A stretch of DNA of 64,000 nucleotides from Gavia stellata (GCF_030936135.1 NC_082598.1:14884687-14948686); one strand, 5' to 3'. Counted from the first letter of the stretch, positions 1 through 18,347 are shown. Notes: a model not told the origin generated them from the sequence alone. Translations and numbers: made by a program.

Positions 1-1049
1 CGCCATGTACATCCTACAGACCTCCAAGGTGCCTGTCACACCACACTAGTGATGGGCTTTTAAAGTACTTTTTATGAAATAACTACAAAATAGCACATGC
101 AACCGTTTCTTTTAACCAGGAACTCAAAGTGTGGTTTTGTTTTCATCTTGAGAGTGTCCTTTAAAGTTGGTGTTAAGGGGATCTGGCAGCAAAACTATGT
201 GAACAGAAAAGATGACAAGGTATTATGTATGTGGCAGGTTTTTTTAATAGATTGTAAGTGAAGAACAGAAGAAGGACAACGTCTAGCCAGAAGCCATTAC
301 AGTAATCAAAATGAGAGATGACTAATGAATGAACTAAGTGTACCCACAGCCTTCAGACTGTAAGCATTTAGCCAAACAAATGAAACTCACCAAATCTGAC
401 AACTACACTAACATGTAAACAGCTCATGATAAGGCCTTACCATCAAGATCTGCTAGATCTTCCCAATCAGTCCAACCTACTGTGCTACAGCTGCAAAACA
501 CTGCAAGCTGTATTTTCTCTGCCTGGCTACTGCAGTCTCCTCCTTCCTCACTTCGCTAACATTTATTGTGTTCCCTTTTTAATCAAGCCAGAATATTACA
601 GCAAAATTCATCAATTGCACCAACTGTGCCTGCTTCTCTTCACACCCCTTCCTGGCTCCTGTCCCTTTTGAACAAATTACAAGCCATGTTTCAAGGCATG
701 CAGAAGTCTGCCCCTTTTGCTCCTCTTCACTCTACCTCCTTCCATTTCGCCTGTATCCCACTGTCCCACTAAAGCCTAAGTGCCATCTGTTTTCCCTCTG
801 CCTTCACCTCCACCTTTCTCGTCATGCCTCCTCCTCTTGGCTGAAATTCTTTCATTAACCCACTCTTACTGTGCTGGTTTGCACCACCTTCCTTCATACT
901 TTTCCTTCCACCATGCACCTTTCAGCATACAAACTCACCTAGGAACATTCCTGTTATTATGAGAAGTGGAACTAGAAAGACATGCAGTAATTTTCAGTGC
1001 TCAATCACTGGCACTTGGGACACATCTCATCTCTGCTCTACATCTATGC

Positions 1050-1340
1050 ATTATCTATTTCAATTGCAGCCTCTTGGGAACACAACTTTCATTTCTGATT
1101 TTTCTGTAAAGTGCTAGGCACAGACTTGGTGCTAGCACCAAACAAAAAGAGTGAAGATATACATTTACAGAGCACCTTTCATCTGAGGTGATTTACAACC
1201 AATTTATGCTTTGCTCACCACTGAAATGCAAAGCCCTCTGGGATGAAATACAGCAACGCTGTACAGCCATTTAGGACCGGAAATTAATATTATTGCTATC
1301 CAATTTAAACTGCAAGAGAATTTTAGGCAGGCAGACTGTA
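1050..1340 (+). repeat. Possible old decayed amniote repeats
   Basis: Two adjacent pieces recall widespread ancient amniote repeat motifs: one near 1067-1140 (cctcttggg ... gtaaagtgctaggcacag) and one near 1150-1270 (agcacctttcatctgagg ... ctctgggatgaaatacagca). The resemblance is from memory and the family is not named. Confidence 0.3.
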
Positions 1341-1926
1341 ATTACAATAGATTGCATCTGGCTGCATCCCACAGACTAAAATTCGTAAAACATCACATTG
1401 ACTTCCCTGCAAATTGCCATGACCTCCATTTCACCTCTGTCCACTAAAATCCTGCATCTCCAGCATTTGGTGTTAGAGAACAGCAAAATCAGCTCTCCAC
1501 TTCCCCTAACATTCCTCTTCTCCAAAATTATTTTCTTGTTTGCTATAACCTGGGCCTCTCCCTAGAAGTTTACATGAAAGATGCATCTGAAACAATGCAC
1601 TTAAGGAATAAGAAATGTTCAATTTGAAGTAAATGACAACATGAAAGAAAAAAAGGAACATTCACATCTATACATGCAACATTTGATTCATATTCATGTA
1701 CAGAGCAATCCAAATTATACAAAACAACTTGGTACAATTTCCCATACTTGCTATGGGAATATATAGACATATACAAGATGACCCGTGCCTCAAAAGACAA
1801 CAAGGTGCCTCATTTCAGAAGAGTGTTTCTAACATCACATGTCACGTTTAGCTGTATGACTGGTATCTATCTATTAAACTCAACTTCTTCACCAGAACAT
1901 TCCCACCAAACCTTTGAGCTCAAAGA

Positions 1927-1969
1927 GGATGATAGTCTTGGGGTAGAAGGATGATAGTCTTGGGGTAGA
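1927..1969. repeat. Two-copy tandem repeat, 22-bp period
   Basis: The 21-base unit beginning ggatgatagtcttggg occurs at 1927-1947 and again at 1949-1969 without mismatch, inside the NSG1 intron. Confidence 0.9.
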
Positions 1970-4900
1970 CTGTACAAAAAGGCAGAAGAAATCAAAAGAC
2001 TGTCCTCAAACAGAGATGACAAAGAGGAAAGGAGAACTGGCTTGGATGCTTACCTGGAGATGACTGGGAGTAGCAGCAAGAAAGGCAGATAGATTCATGA
2101 AGGACAGTAACTGAAAAGAAGCTACAGACCCAGTGCTTATTAACAGCAGCAGTGCAAGACAACAGAACCAGCCTGCAAGGGAGTTGATTAACAAAACCTG
2201 AGGGAGATACGGTTAGACAAAAACAGGTTAACAAGGCAGTGGCCTTGAGAGTCTAGCCCTGTGGCTTAACACAGCTGTTCACAACTGTGTTCTCATCATC
2301 TTCCCCCACATGGCACCATATATTAGTTTCTTAACTACAAAAGATCTGAGGAAGCACTTCAAGAAACCCTGTGGCCCTGAGATAAGAACCTTGTTACCTT
2401 CCCATACAAACCTAGAACATATTACTGGGGCCAGGAGAAAGGCTGGAAAAGGTTACTACAGAAGAGGAAAGGCTATGTAAGTGTTACATCTGGAGAGACC
2501 CAAAACATCTTCTGTGTCACCAGTGTCTCTGGTTCTGCTCCAAGAAAAGGATTTCTAATGGATACAATGGCAGAGGACACCTGACTTAGACCAGGAGAGC
2601 TGCTGTTAGGCATCCACTTTACCTAAATCTTCCAGCTCTGCCTGTAAAAAAAAATTCCTTTTGGCCAAAAATTTAGCAGGAGGATTGTCAATGTCATATC
2701 AGGGAATTATCACACATTTGAAGTGGAAAAATTACAGTTGCCATACAGTGCCTTTACTTATATCGTTTTAAAATAGCAGTTACATTGAAAGAAGTATCTC
2801 CTTTATTTTTCTTGCTTGAAGTAATAAAAGAAAAATTCAAAGCCTGCCAAATGCTTATACTTGTGAGCAACTTTAATCCTGCGAGTAGTTCTCCTGAAGA
2901 AAACAGATCTACTCATGGCAGTAAGTACCTGTCACTCTTCCAGCACTAAGTGAAAGACACAGAATATACTTAAGGAAATGAGATCCTGTACAGGAATCAG
3001 CTGACATCTTGTGCACCTAACAGACTTTTGAAGTGGAAGCAAAGAGCTACTCAACCCACAGAGTAATCACACAGAAATCAACAGAAAAATATTTTCCTTG
3101 TCTGTGATTATTTTTGCAGCAATAACCATCATCAGTATTACTAAGAACAACAGGTAAAAAAAGTCTTGAGGCAGAACCATGTTTTAAAGGATGCCCCCTT
3201 AAGACAGATCAAAAATGGAGTATTTAAATATGTTACATACATTTTTCAGTCTTAAAATGACCAAGCAAAACTGCGAGAACTGATTTTGAAAGGAAGTCTT
3301 GATTCCTCTTCCATAACCCCATGCAAACATTTCAGCAACTGCTTGCTACTTGATAGTACATGGCTTGCACCATATGGTCTTACCACAGAAATAAGCTTGA
3401 GGCTTTGGCTCTGCAGTTAGATGTATCTAGACATGTCAAGGATAAAGTCTGAAGAATTGAACTGCCTTTGAATAGAACCAAATGGTTTAAGGCATACCAC
3501 AGCTTGCGTTTAAGGGCTTGAAATTTATTGGGAAACACAAGTGTTTGCTTTCGAAATACTTCTGAATGTTCTTTATTCAGGTTTCCCCAAAGACAGAAAA
3601 AAATCTCATGCTTTGATACAACAAAAATTATTTTAAATTGGTGTGTTTGTGCACAACTGTCAATTGTAGCCCGAGTCAATGGGTGCCACAACAGACATCC
3701 CACTACAAAATCCAACTGGAGTTTGTAAAAACACTGCTCTGCCAATAAGGGAGGCAAAGGTTTGGCATTGGTTAACTGGTACCATCAATTTTCTCATGCA
3801 ATAGCTTCCTCCTATGTCCCAATTCATGACACTCCTTTGAAATGACATTTCCAGCCACGTTGTGTTATTCTGTACAGCAGACAATTTACAGGAGAGAAAA
3901 ATCTGCCTCGTTCAAAGTTGCTTTCTAAATGTGAAGGACCAACTCCCCACATTAGCCTACACTGTTCAAACAACAAAAGCAAGACTTCTATTTCTCAATG
4001 AAAAATAATCTTCAGTGAATAACCACATCTTCCTTGATGTGGTTAGTGCCATAAAACTAAATTAAGACGACAGGGTTCTCAGAACAGGAAGTCTACACAT
4101 TCTTCTGACAGATTTTGATTTGAATTCAGAATGTGGCTTCATACAAGAAAATTATACTTGCAGTTTTCTTTGTAAACATTCTCAGCTCTGTTGTAATAAC
4201 TGTGGTAATGTGGACTGAATGCAGAAAATACGTTTTATAATTTCTTCTTTGCCCAGCTGCTAAAACACCAAATGATCTACATGACACATGCACATGCCGG
4301 AGTTGCTTCATTTATTATGATGTATAATTTCTCAAGAAGAACAGCTTTAGATGATCTGCACTGCTGAATCCCAAACATGCAATCTGCTCTGTCCTTATTT
4401 AAGGAGTACATCTTAGAATACACATGTGAATTATTTGTAAATATAACTGACTTTTTTTATTTTTAGCACAACATTTGGGCTGTGTCTTGTGGCAAGCTTA
4501 TGCATCGGTGATGTACAATATTAAAGTCATTAAAACAGCATCTGAAGCTTTTTTCATGAACACAAGCCAAAGTCAATATCCTACCAGTTAAATAATGCAT
4601 TTCATAATTATAGCAAATATTTAATTTTCAAACAAATATCCTTTTGCTTTCTCAGAATCAACAGCAGCAGTTAACATGATGGTTCACAATTAATGAGGAC
4701 CCAGGAGAAAACCTCACACAATCGGTACTTTTCATCTACATATTTATGAAATCTCATCAATTATTCATGTAATATTTACTACTGGGAGTGGTGAATATGA
4801 CAATCATCTCTGCTGGAGAACCAGTCAGTTCTCCTTAAAGTGTTGCAAGGAGCACAATTCAATTCTAAAACTGTTATATAGAGATTAAGGGACAGTTTTA

Positions 4901-7177
4901 GGACCTGAATGTTCTGCATAACACTATTGTTTTCAATTAACTGAACCACAATTTTCCTAATTGATCAATGCCCACACTCTTCTAAAGAAGCCCAGACTTA
5001 CAGCCACAGTGTGAATCACCCTGTAATTCCCAAGAGATACCAAATCTTACAGAAACCTCTCTCTCATGCAGTAGTTACCTAGCAGCAAAACCTAGCAACC
5101 CAGTAGCGTGAGATTAATCCCAGAGTGATCATCATAAAGTAGTATCTAAAAGACATTTTATTTAAGTATGCCATCCAAAGGTATATAAAAACGCAATGCA
5201 AAAATGCTCAGGCTTCTAACTGTTCAGCTATACTAATTAGAAAAGGCTACCCAACAGCACGACAAGCTATTTATTTGTTGTTCAGCGAGGTCTCATTTGC
5301 TCAGCAATCCTGACAAAGACAGAAAGAACCCAGATCTACAAAAAGAGATATGCAAAACGCTTAGATGTGACTAAGATATTCAAAACCCTTCGTTACCTAC
5401 AATTTAATGTTTGAGCGATGAAATCCCTCAGTCCCTACAGCTAGTGGATAAGTGCAAAATTCCTCTGGTATAGGTTCTGCTGAGTTTCTTGGAACCAAAG
5501 TCCTAGCAGGGTACTCAAACTGAACACTTTCTCCCCCTTCTCTTCTACAATGTACTAAGCATTTTCACATCACCTTAGTGCGGCCAGGACATGCACAAAA
5601 AAGACAGCCAGACATAAGTCCTCCTTATTCTGAGCTGTCCATCTGCATCTTACCCAACACCACAGTGTGCACAACCCTCACCTGAGAGGAAGGTGATTAC
5701 TCTCAAGGACTGATACTATGGTGCCAGGAGGAGAAAGAGAGAACATTAATCAGAATGTAGCATTTTCCCTGAGGGATGGGATGTCCTTGCTCCAAATCGG
5801 GGAATAGAAAAACCGGAACTAGGTTTCTTACCTCCTTAGTAAATCCCTGCCACACCCCGTAACATCTCTTATTAGCTCTCTGGGGTGGTTCCCCACACAG
5901 CTTACTGGGAACCTACATGCTTCACTGTATGGCTGAAGACTCTACCAGGTGACCTGCACTTAAAACATTTGCCCTGGCAACACTCTGCAAAGTTCCTTTG
6001 CAAATGTAGCCTAAAGCACCTAACCCCTCCTTGAGCCTTCACTTTCTTTGTTTAGCATGCTCCGATTCCACAAAAAGCTGTATATACCCTTCTGAAGGTA
6101 AGCTTGGGCCTGGGCAGCTTTTAGAACCACTGGTCAGGCACAGCTCCCGTGTTTTGTTCTTCAAATTACAGAGCTAGAATCTTTGGGTGTGCCCTAAAAC
6201 TCCCATCATGCAAACAGAGGTTAGAAGTGTGCAATATGAACAGAATCCACATCTTTACTGAAAATCTGTCTTTTTCCCTCATACTAAACATTAGGCTTTC
6301 CAAATGTATTCGTACTTGTGCACTGAACAGCGTGGTTTCCTACTGTTTAAAAATGCTTTGGCATCATTGGGAAAGATGCCAAATTAACAGCACCGAAAAG
6401 CTGTAGTCTTCCTTTGTTAAGAGAATAGGTAGGAAAGCATGTGCTTAAGTGCCAACTTCCCTGCTTTGCTTTACTTACACAGAGCAAGAAAACCTATCTT
6501 CCATTGAGAAGGGGGAAACATAATTCAATCCTTGCACCAGTTAAGCTCTCAGCTTTCCTCTGGGACTAGTGGAGGGAGTAATAGGGGTGTGGACACTGAA
6601 AAGTAAATCCGAGTCAGGTTCTTGCTCAACTGCTATCTGCCAGTAACAGTCATCACCAGGCTGTAAGATACAATTGGACCAGGAAAACTGATAGCAAAGA
6701 GCTCTGGTATACATCCCTGAGCTGCCAAGTCATACATTTAACTACAAAAAAATACTTAATGGACTATGACAGTGCTTTTAAGAGAATGGTGTGGCCACAG
6801 TGAAAAGCAGTAAGCCGAAAAGAAAACAAATATTCTTGTGGTTCTTGTCCTTCAACACTAACAGGAGCTTTATCCATGCAATGAGAGCTACCTGCGTGCA
6901 GCCCACACACACCCTGGCCAGCCATATTCTGAAACCCACACACTGACAGAAGTGCCTTCTGAATTCATCTGCAAGAGAAGGATTACAAGCAGTAATGCTG
7001 CAAGATTTGCTTTTCCTTCTAATTGCTAAATACTGAACTATTTTAACATTGAATTTATTTTTCTCATGTCCAGCTATACCCACAACAGCCACTCTGTTAG
7101 TTATAGCCAGTTTTGACTATGATCAGCAATTGATTTTAAGCACTTCTGTAAGCACAACTGAGTCATTAACATCTTCA

Positions 7178-11282
<4,105 letters not shown>

Positions 11283-11730
11283 TTAAGGAAAAAAAAAAAA
11301 AAATTGCGCGTTGGTCGCTGTGACTCGGTTACATTTTGGCGTTTTGGGGGGCAAGAACAATGGCCAGCGCTTTTATTGTCAAAGTCAAAAAACAAAAAGC
11401 CCCCCCAAAAACCAAAAGCCCCCCAAAATACCCGACACGTTAGCCTGATCCGAGCGATGACCTCCCGCACGGCCCCGTTGCGGCATCGCCCCTCAGCCCG
11501 CGGCACCGGGAAGGCTCCGGTGCTGGCCCCCGCCCCGGCCGCACCGCCGCATCTCCCCGCCCGCCCAGCCCGGCTCGGCTCGCTGCCGGCCCCCCGCAGC
11601 GGGGCCGTGCCCGGAGGGCACCCCGTGCCTCTCTCCCGCCGCGCCCCGCCATGGCGCTCCCCGGCCTCCCCTCACAGGGGCAGGGGCAACGGCCCCCCGC
11701 GGCCGGCGGGCTGGCGGGCGGCGCCGCCGC

Positions 11731-11845
11731 CACTCACCGCCGCGGGTCCCGGCCCTTCCGCAAGGGACGCCGAGGCGTGAGGCCGCGGCCCCACCACTCA
11801 CCGCCGCGGCTCCCGGCCCTTCCTCGGGGGGCGGCGAGGCGTCGT
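11731..11845 (-). repeat. Tandem duplication of about 64 bp carrying two identical splice donors
   Basis: The block starting cactcaccgccgcgg at 11731 recurs at 11795, followed in both copies by tcccggcccttcc and, after a few changes, by a gcgaggcgt-like stretch. The offset is 64 bases. Read on the minus strand, each copy ends in CGGCG followed by gtgagtg, a good splice donor. Both lie where the NSG1 5' UTR exon is expected. Confidence 0.75.
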
Positions 11846-12121
11846 TCCGCCGCGACCCGCGCAGCAATGGCGGAGCGGGGGGCGAGGCGGCGGCTCTCCC
11901 TCCGCGGGGTGACTCTGGGCAGCCGCAGCGCCTGGGCCGTGACGCAGCCGCCGCCTGGCTGAGGGCAGCTCTGGAGCAGCAGCACAAAGGGGCCCCGCGG
12001 GGATGAGGCGGGCGGCTCCCCCCAGCCGGCTACTAGCGCAGCGGCAGCAGGTGGAGGAGGAGGCGGCGACGGGGGGGACGGGACGCGCCGCGCCGCCCTC
12101 CGCGCCCCTCCCCTGGCGGAG

Positions 12122-12145
12122 CCGTACGGTACGGAACGGTACGGG
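12122..12145. repeat. Short tacgg/aacgg repeat in the CpG island
   Basis: Four closely spaced tacgg or aacgg units in the NSG1 CpG island, partly palindromic around ccgtacgg. No known factor is assigned. Confidence 0.5.
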
Positions 12146-12409
12146 AGGCGGCGGCGGCGGCCGCCCGTGCCCTGCGCTAACGGCTCCCGGGCCGGGGGGC
12201 CGCCGCCCTGCCCCTCATGGCGGCCTGTTGTCCCTGAGGTGGGGGCCTCCCGGCTGGGCTGCCCCTGCCCCAGGGGAGCCCCGGCGGGGCCAGTGTCGGT
12301 ACCTCAGGCGGGGAAACTGCGCTAAATAAGACGGCGGCGGAGAGGGGGCCCCAGCCTCGCCTTCCCCGCCGGCGGGGCTGGGCGCCGGCAGCCTGAGGAG
12401 GGGGGAGTC

Positions 12410-12426
12410 GGGGGGGGGGGGGGGGG
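12410..12426 (+). repeat. Run of 17 G
   Basis: An uninterrupted G homopolymer at the upstream edge of the NSG1 CpG island. Length is uncertain in most sequencing methods, and it could form a G-quadruplex. Confidence 0.9.
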
Positions 12427-15400
12427 TTATCACCGGTCGGTTCGCTTCGTCCTTGGCGCGTCTCCTTCTTCCCCGGTAGTCGTTCCTGCAGGGAAAGGAG
12501 GCGCGTGCTTGTCAGGACGGGGAGAGCGAGTTTCCGCTCTGCAAAGCGGGGGGAAAAGTGGGAATATTGGAACGGGCGCTCGCGTCACTTCAAGGTAAAT
12601 GCGTATTGCAGAGCTTTGCAGCCCGAGTGAGAGAGGACATCTTACGATCTCGTCTGTCTTCTGGGGGGAAGTGATTCATATTCACGGTGCTGTCTCCTAT
12701 AACCCGAGACAACCGGCATGCTCGTTCTGTAGTCTTGCAGGTGCATTGGTTTTCAGCGTGTGGAGGGAAAACCACTGTAGGTGATGCAACAAGTGACTGG
12801 GATAGTAGGCAGCTCTTGAGCGAGCGGAGGCAGACGGGTGCTCAGCCTCGAGCCAGTTTTACGCTTCAAAAACAAACGTCTTCTCACGGATGATAGCATG
12901 AGCAGCCCTTCTTTTGCCTGCTGTGCTTTGAGCGTGCACAGATTATAGGCAAAATATTGTAAAGTATTAAAAAGTAGGTTGTAGAACATGAAAGCGACTG
13001 CAATTCTTAATTCAAATTTTCTTGTTCTTAGAGCATCACTGCGTTAGTTTATTCTACCATTCGGACAAGATTTTTCTTGGTACCGCAAGGAGCAGGGACT
13101 AAATGTTTGCTTGTGCTTGGGATTCAGCTGTCAGTCCACAGAAACACTGTGACACTGCTGATGCAAATGCAAACTGCAGATAAAAGTCAAACCATGCTGA
13201 TCACAGCTTCTCTTACCCTGGGAAGTGGTGTGTTACAGGCATGGCTTTCCTGCTTTGCATTTAAAAGCACCAGACACTGGTCATTGGTGGCCGAATTTGG
13301 GCTAATTCTAAAATGGGCAAGATTGTAATGTATGTAGAGAGACAATACCAGAGATATTTCAGCAGTGAGCCCTTCCACCTACAAGTCAAAATTTCATGTC
13401 TTTAATGGGAATTTAGGCTTTTCTATGCATAGCATAGCAAAACTAAGGGGTTGGAGGTTTTTTCCCAAATCTCAAAAAACCTCTTATTTTTGTTAGTATT
13501 GTTTGTCATCTAAGAATTTTATTTTGTCTGAAGATCATGTTAGCCATCTACATCCTTTTTTGGCTCTTGTGCAAGCTCTTCAGTGGGTGTTAAGAGTGCA
13601 AATGAAACCTGAGTTCAATTACAGTGACTGGAGAAAGTCCTGTTGACTTCACTGGAGTCATGAATTCACTCACTTCACATAGGAGAATCTCATCGAATAT
13701 GGTGCAGAGTTAACGGGGAAAAAAAACTACTCAAGACTGTTTAACATCCTATTGCTATAAAAATAAATCTCAATCTCACAGTTTAAAATTATAAAATGAT
13801 TTTTTTTTGTTGGTGTCTTAAAGAAAGATGCTTTGGTTCCTGTCGTCTCTTTTCCTTTTTTCTCTTTGGCAATTTTTTTTTTTTTCTCCTTTCCTTCTCA
13901 GAGGGCATAGAACAATGGATTTTCCTTCATTGCCTTTGGTTTTTTGTCATGAACATCATTGATAATGCTAGGGTCATCAGCACAATTCTGGGAAGTACGA
14001 CTTAATTAGTTAAACCGCTGGTTGGATAACTACCTTTGCAGCAGCCAAATAAACATACTGGAAGATGAGAATGATCAGTGGGCTAATACTTCTTTTTAAA
14101 GCATTCTCAATGGAATAGCTTACTTCAAACATAGAATACTCCCAAACCAATACAAAACATTTTCAAGGTAGAAATTGATTGTTGTGCCTTTCAATTACTG
14201 AGCAAGCAGTTCTGATTTTGTAGTTGTTGTTGAAGATCATACCAAATAGAGAAGAGGAGGACTCTGAAATAGTGAATTTACCTCTGAGCATTATAAGGGC
14301 AGCGGCATTTATATACCTCTCGATGACTTATTTTTGCAGCCTTACATGTTCAGATCATCTTGACCCCTGTGTCTGGCAGATATGGCTGGCATTCAGTCAT
14401 TAGCTCTCAATACGTCCTGATTTCTTAGGTGGTTTGTTCCAGTTGTCCAATCCAAAATGCATTCCATCTCTCTTTTTCTGAGGTCAGTGGTCTGTAATGT
14501 GAGAGGCCCAGATTCCCTTCCTGGCTGTGGCATAAAGCAAGTCATGTCTCTGACTTGATCATCTTGTCTATCTATCTCATTTATTTCTCCCATCAGTGTT
14601 CTGTTCTGAGTAAATAAAGTGTAAAATAAGCTTGTCTTACTTGAGTAACATTTCATAAATCATACTTGGATGTGTTAAGTAGGAAAAATATGTTACTCAT
14701 TTTATATAGAAAATTGCACCTGTAAGTGGAAATGAAGGGGGTTCTCAAAAAACAAGCAGCACTTTTAATTATTTAATTTTGGCAATACCCTTGTCTTACA
14801 AGCAAGTGTTCTTGAACAGAACAGATGAATAACCCACGGATGGATGAGTGTAATCCATTCATTTGTGTGTGAAGCCAAAGTCATTCAGTATCCAAATGAC
14901 ATCAGAAGTCCAACAGATGATCAGAAGTATATTTGACAGTATACTATAGGGAGCCAAATAACACCACAAATGGTTTAACGAATTGACTGACTAGGTCCTT
15001 TCGTCTCCAGCTTCTGTGATTTTGTATTTGAACCCTCCTGTTGGCTGAAGATGGTCAAAAGCAACGGGCAATTGTGTATGAAGTGTATGCCTGAGGAATT
15101 ATCAGTATCAGATTAAGATGAATGGATGTAAATTCCCCAGTTGACTGGTGAGGCTTTTTTTTAGTTATTTGAGCATATTCACGGGGTACTCTGTTTTAGT
15201 GTCCCTTGTAGAGAAAAGGAGAACTTTGGATAGCTTATCTATGGTGTAAGTTATTCTTCTCTTTGGCACTGTGCATTTCTTTAATGGTAATCTGCCTTTT
15301 ATGAACTTATGCTAACTAGGCATAATCTTAGACAGTTCTCTAGTTCTGTAGAAAAATCCTTACATAGCATTTTGTTAAGCAACTAGATACTGCAGTGTTG

Positions 15401-18347
15401 CCACTCGGTACTACTACAAATACTTGGCTTACCGTTTTTCATTTTGAGTGCATTTCACCCCATATACTATGATGTAACAGAAAAAAGCTATGTGTTTGTG
15501 CGTGCGTGTGCAGATACATACACACACAAATATCTGTGACTAATAAGTGTTTTTATTTGCCAGATATGTGAAATGAGCAGCTAAGAGGATTTCATTTCTG
15601 ATATCAAATAACCAACTATAGTTTGCTACTGATGGTTTTAGAAGAAAGAATGAGGTAACTTACTAAAACGACTGGCATGCTTCCTAGTCAGAAGTTGCTG
15701 CCTTAAGGATGCAAAAAGTTATATATTAACATAAAGAATATTTGAAAAGAAATGTGTCTTCAAGACTAGGACACTTCTCTCCTGCAGGGCTCCTGCTATA
15801 GGTCATTTTGCTATGGTTATTCAGGGGGTTGTAAATTTTGGGAAAGGACCGACCTCCTCTGTACCTTCTACAGAGTAACTCAGCAAGTTCCAGGTGCTTA
15901 ACAAATAATGCACATCCTTCCTGAGGCACTTAAGTGTCATGGCCAGCAATCTTTATCTAATGTTAGTGATCTCAGAGGAAACACGATAGCACCTTGTGGG
16001 TTTTGACTGGTACATAGGCAACACAAAAAGCAGCCAATGCACAGAACTGATGACCTAGCAGCTAGTCTCATTAAGTCAGATTGTACCTTGATTTACTTAC
16101 TCTGAAACTTTAATGGTCTCAGTGAGGTTAGAATTCACTCTGTGTATCATCAGCCTAACTATGAAAGCAGAAAATTTGCACTACCATCAAGCAGATGTAG
16201 TTCTTCGTAATGAACTAACTAATGGAGAAAAAAAATTAGGAAGTAATGCCAAGCTTGTGTCTGCTGGCACTTGGTCCAGGAAATTATACAGAAGTCTTCC
16301 TTAAATAACAGTAGGCCTACATCTCACAAAAGCTGGAGAAAGACCAATTGCATGGGACAGCCTGCGTTTTGACCTAAACGGAGAACACGTGCCAAGTCCT
16401 CATTTTGTAGCAGAAGTATGAATAATAAAGTCACACACTCTCTACATATGGAAGTGAAGGAAATACTGTAAAGGGGTAAGTGCCATAGGCCTGGACTTCT
16501 GATTTATCACAGGCAAAAGCTCTAGAAATTACAGGTTTCTTTCCTGCAAAATACTTTTTCTAAAAATGAGGACAAAAATTGTGACCATTAACCTATTATT
16601 TGTGATTTGATGATGCTTTATTCAGGTTGGGCACATGTCTTTTTCTTTGTGGGTTGTAGTTTATTGACACAATCAACTGAAATGGCTCTTCTGGAGCCAT
16701 TACAATTTGTGGTGTTAGGGCAGCTGAAAACACTTCAGCATACCATGTGTCATGCTTTGTCAAGTTAACAGTTGATGTTTCCAAATCAGGATTAGGAACA
16801 GTGCTGATGCAGTGCAATGCAGCAATTGCTTGTGCAACATAAGCATTCATGAAAAGGGACAAACGCTGTTGAAGTAAAGAAGCACCACCTATTGTTGTTT
16901 GTCAGGCGTCCCAGCAGTTTATTTACCCTAAAGCATCAAGCGGTCCATCCCTTTGGTATCTGAAGTTACTTATAAATACCAAAGGAAGAATAGCACTCTC
17001 TTATAAATGCTCATGAACCACTAGTCCGTTTTAACAAGCCAATAATCTTCAGAAATTATATTAAACTCTTAGTCAGCAATAGGGAAACACAGATTAAGTG
17101 ATGTACCAAAGGAGATACAAGAAATGCATGGCAAAGTCAGATAGGCAGAGCCAGCTGCATGCATGATACCACCAGGAGTTCACCTCACCAGATAGGGCTA
17201 AGGTTTATATAGCCCCTTTAGTCCCTCCCTCTGCCCAGTAAATCCACATTGGGACAGCAATGAAGCTAAAACTGAATTTCCTCTTTAGGATTTTATTCCC
17301 TGATTTGTGTATGTGATAGGCTTATGTGTGAACAACTGTAGAATTGTTAAATTCTTGCTGAAATGGATAATGGATAAATGGATAGTGAACCTGTGCATGA
17401 ACAAAAGTGACACCTTGTTGATGACAGAAAACAGCAATATGAAAAAAATGTGATTTTCAATTACTGCCAGTTACTGTCAAATTTGTAAAATTGCCGAATG
17501 GAAATAAAGTTATTGATATTGAAGAATGCATATCTGTTATTTCCAAAATCACTGAAAAGGATGAGACTGAATTCTTCTTTGACTGAGGAAAATTGAGAAA
17601 TGGTCACTGGAAAGCTGTGAAATTCTACAAAACATCAAACAACTCTTCAAGCCTGGCTTCCTAGCATTAATCATCCTGAATTCCTATGTAGACATCTAAA
17701 TAAGATTTTTCAGAAGGAAAATAGTCCACACATTGGAATACCACTGAGACAGAGGAAGTTCTTAGCACTCAGATTCTCAAGAGCAGCATTCCTCAAACGG
17801 TGAAACAAACATCAGTGATATACCCACATAAAATACAGCGCAGTAAAAGCCAGAAGGATTGCTCTGAGGGTCAGTACTCTGCGCTTGCAGATGCAGCAGG
17901 AGGGAGAAATAGTGCTGCAAGGCAGATTATGTTCCGTACCTCCTCACACCGTCTGTAGAGCTGCAGATTCATCTCTTACTGAAGAGAAGGTGCCAAAATA
18001 CAGCAGGGGGAGATGAGTGCTCTGAGACTGGGGGAGAAAGGGAGAGGCAGTGTTGACAGGCGAGTTGTTCTCCAGGCCTCTTGCTAGTCCCAGCTGCCAG
18101 ACCCACCACTTTGCTAAGCTGGGGCAGAAAGGTGACAGTCCTGAGGATGAGGCAGCAGAGCTCTGGCAGGGGGATTTGGGGATACAGCAGTGATGGGATA
18201 TATGTAAAGGCAAAGAAGCACTGCTTTTGGGTAAAAGTGAGGTTGATCTTTTACTGATCTCTTCCCATAAGAGCAGCAGGTTAATCCTGCTTATAATTTA
18301 AACAGTCATTTAAATGGCTAAAGTTATCTGATTTAGGAAAGCACAAT

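Larger units (their letters stand above)
11450..12570 (-). promoter_or_regulatory. NSG1: CpG island with NSG1 promoter and non-coding first exon
   Basis: A GC-rich, CpG-dense block stands out from the AT-rich surroundings just upstream of NSG1 coding exon 1. It contains candidate minus-strand splice donors (GCGGCG then gtgagtg) near 11735 and 11799 that could join to the acceptor before the ATG-bearing exon. No TATA box is obvious, as usual for CpG promoters. The start site itself cannot be placed from sequence alone. Long open frames within it on both strands are a by-product of high GC. Confidence 0.8.
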
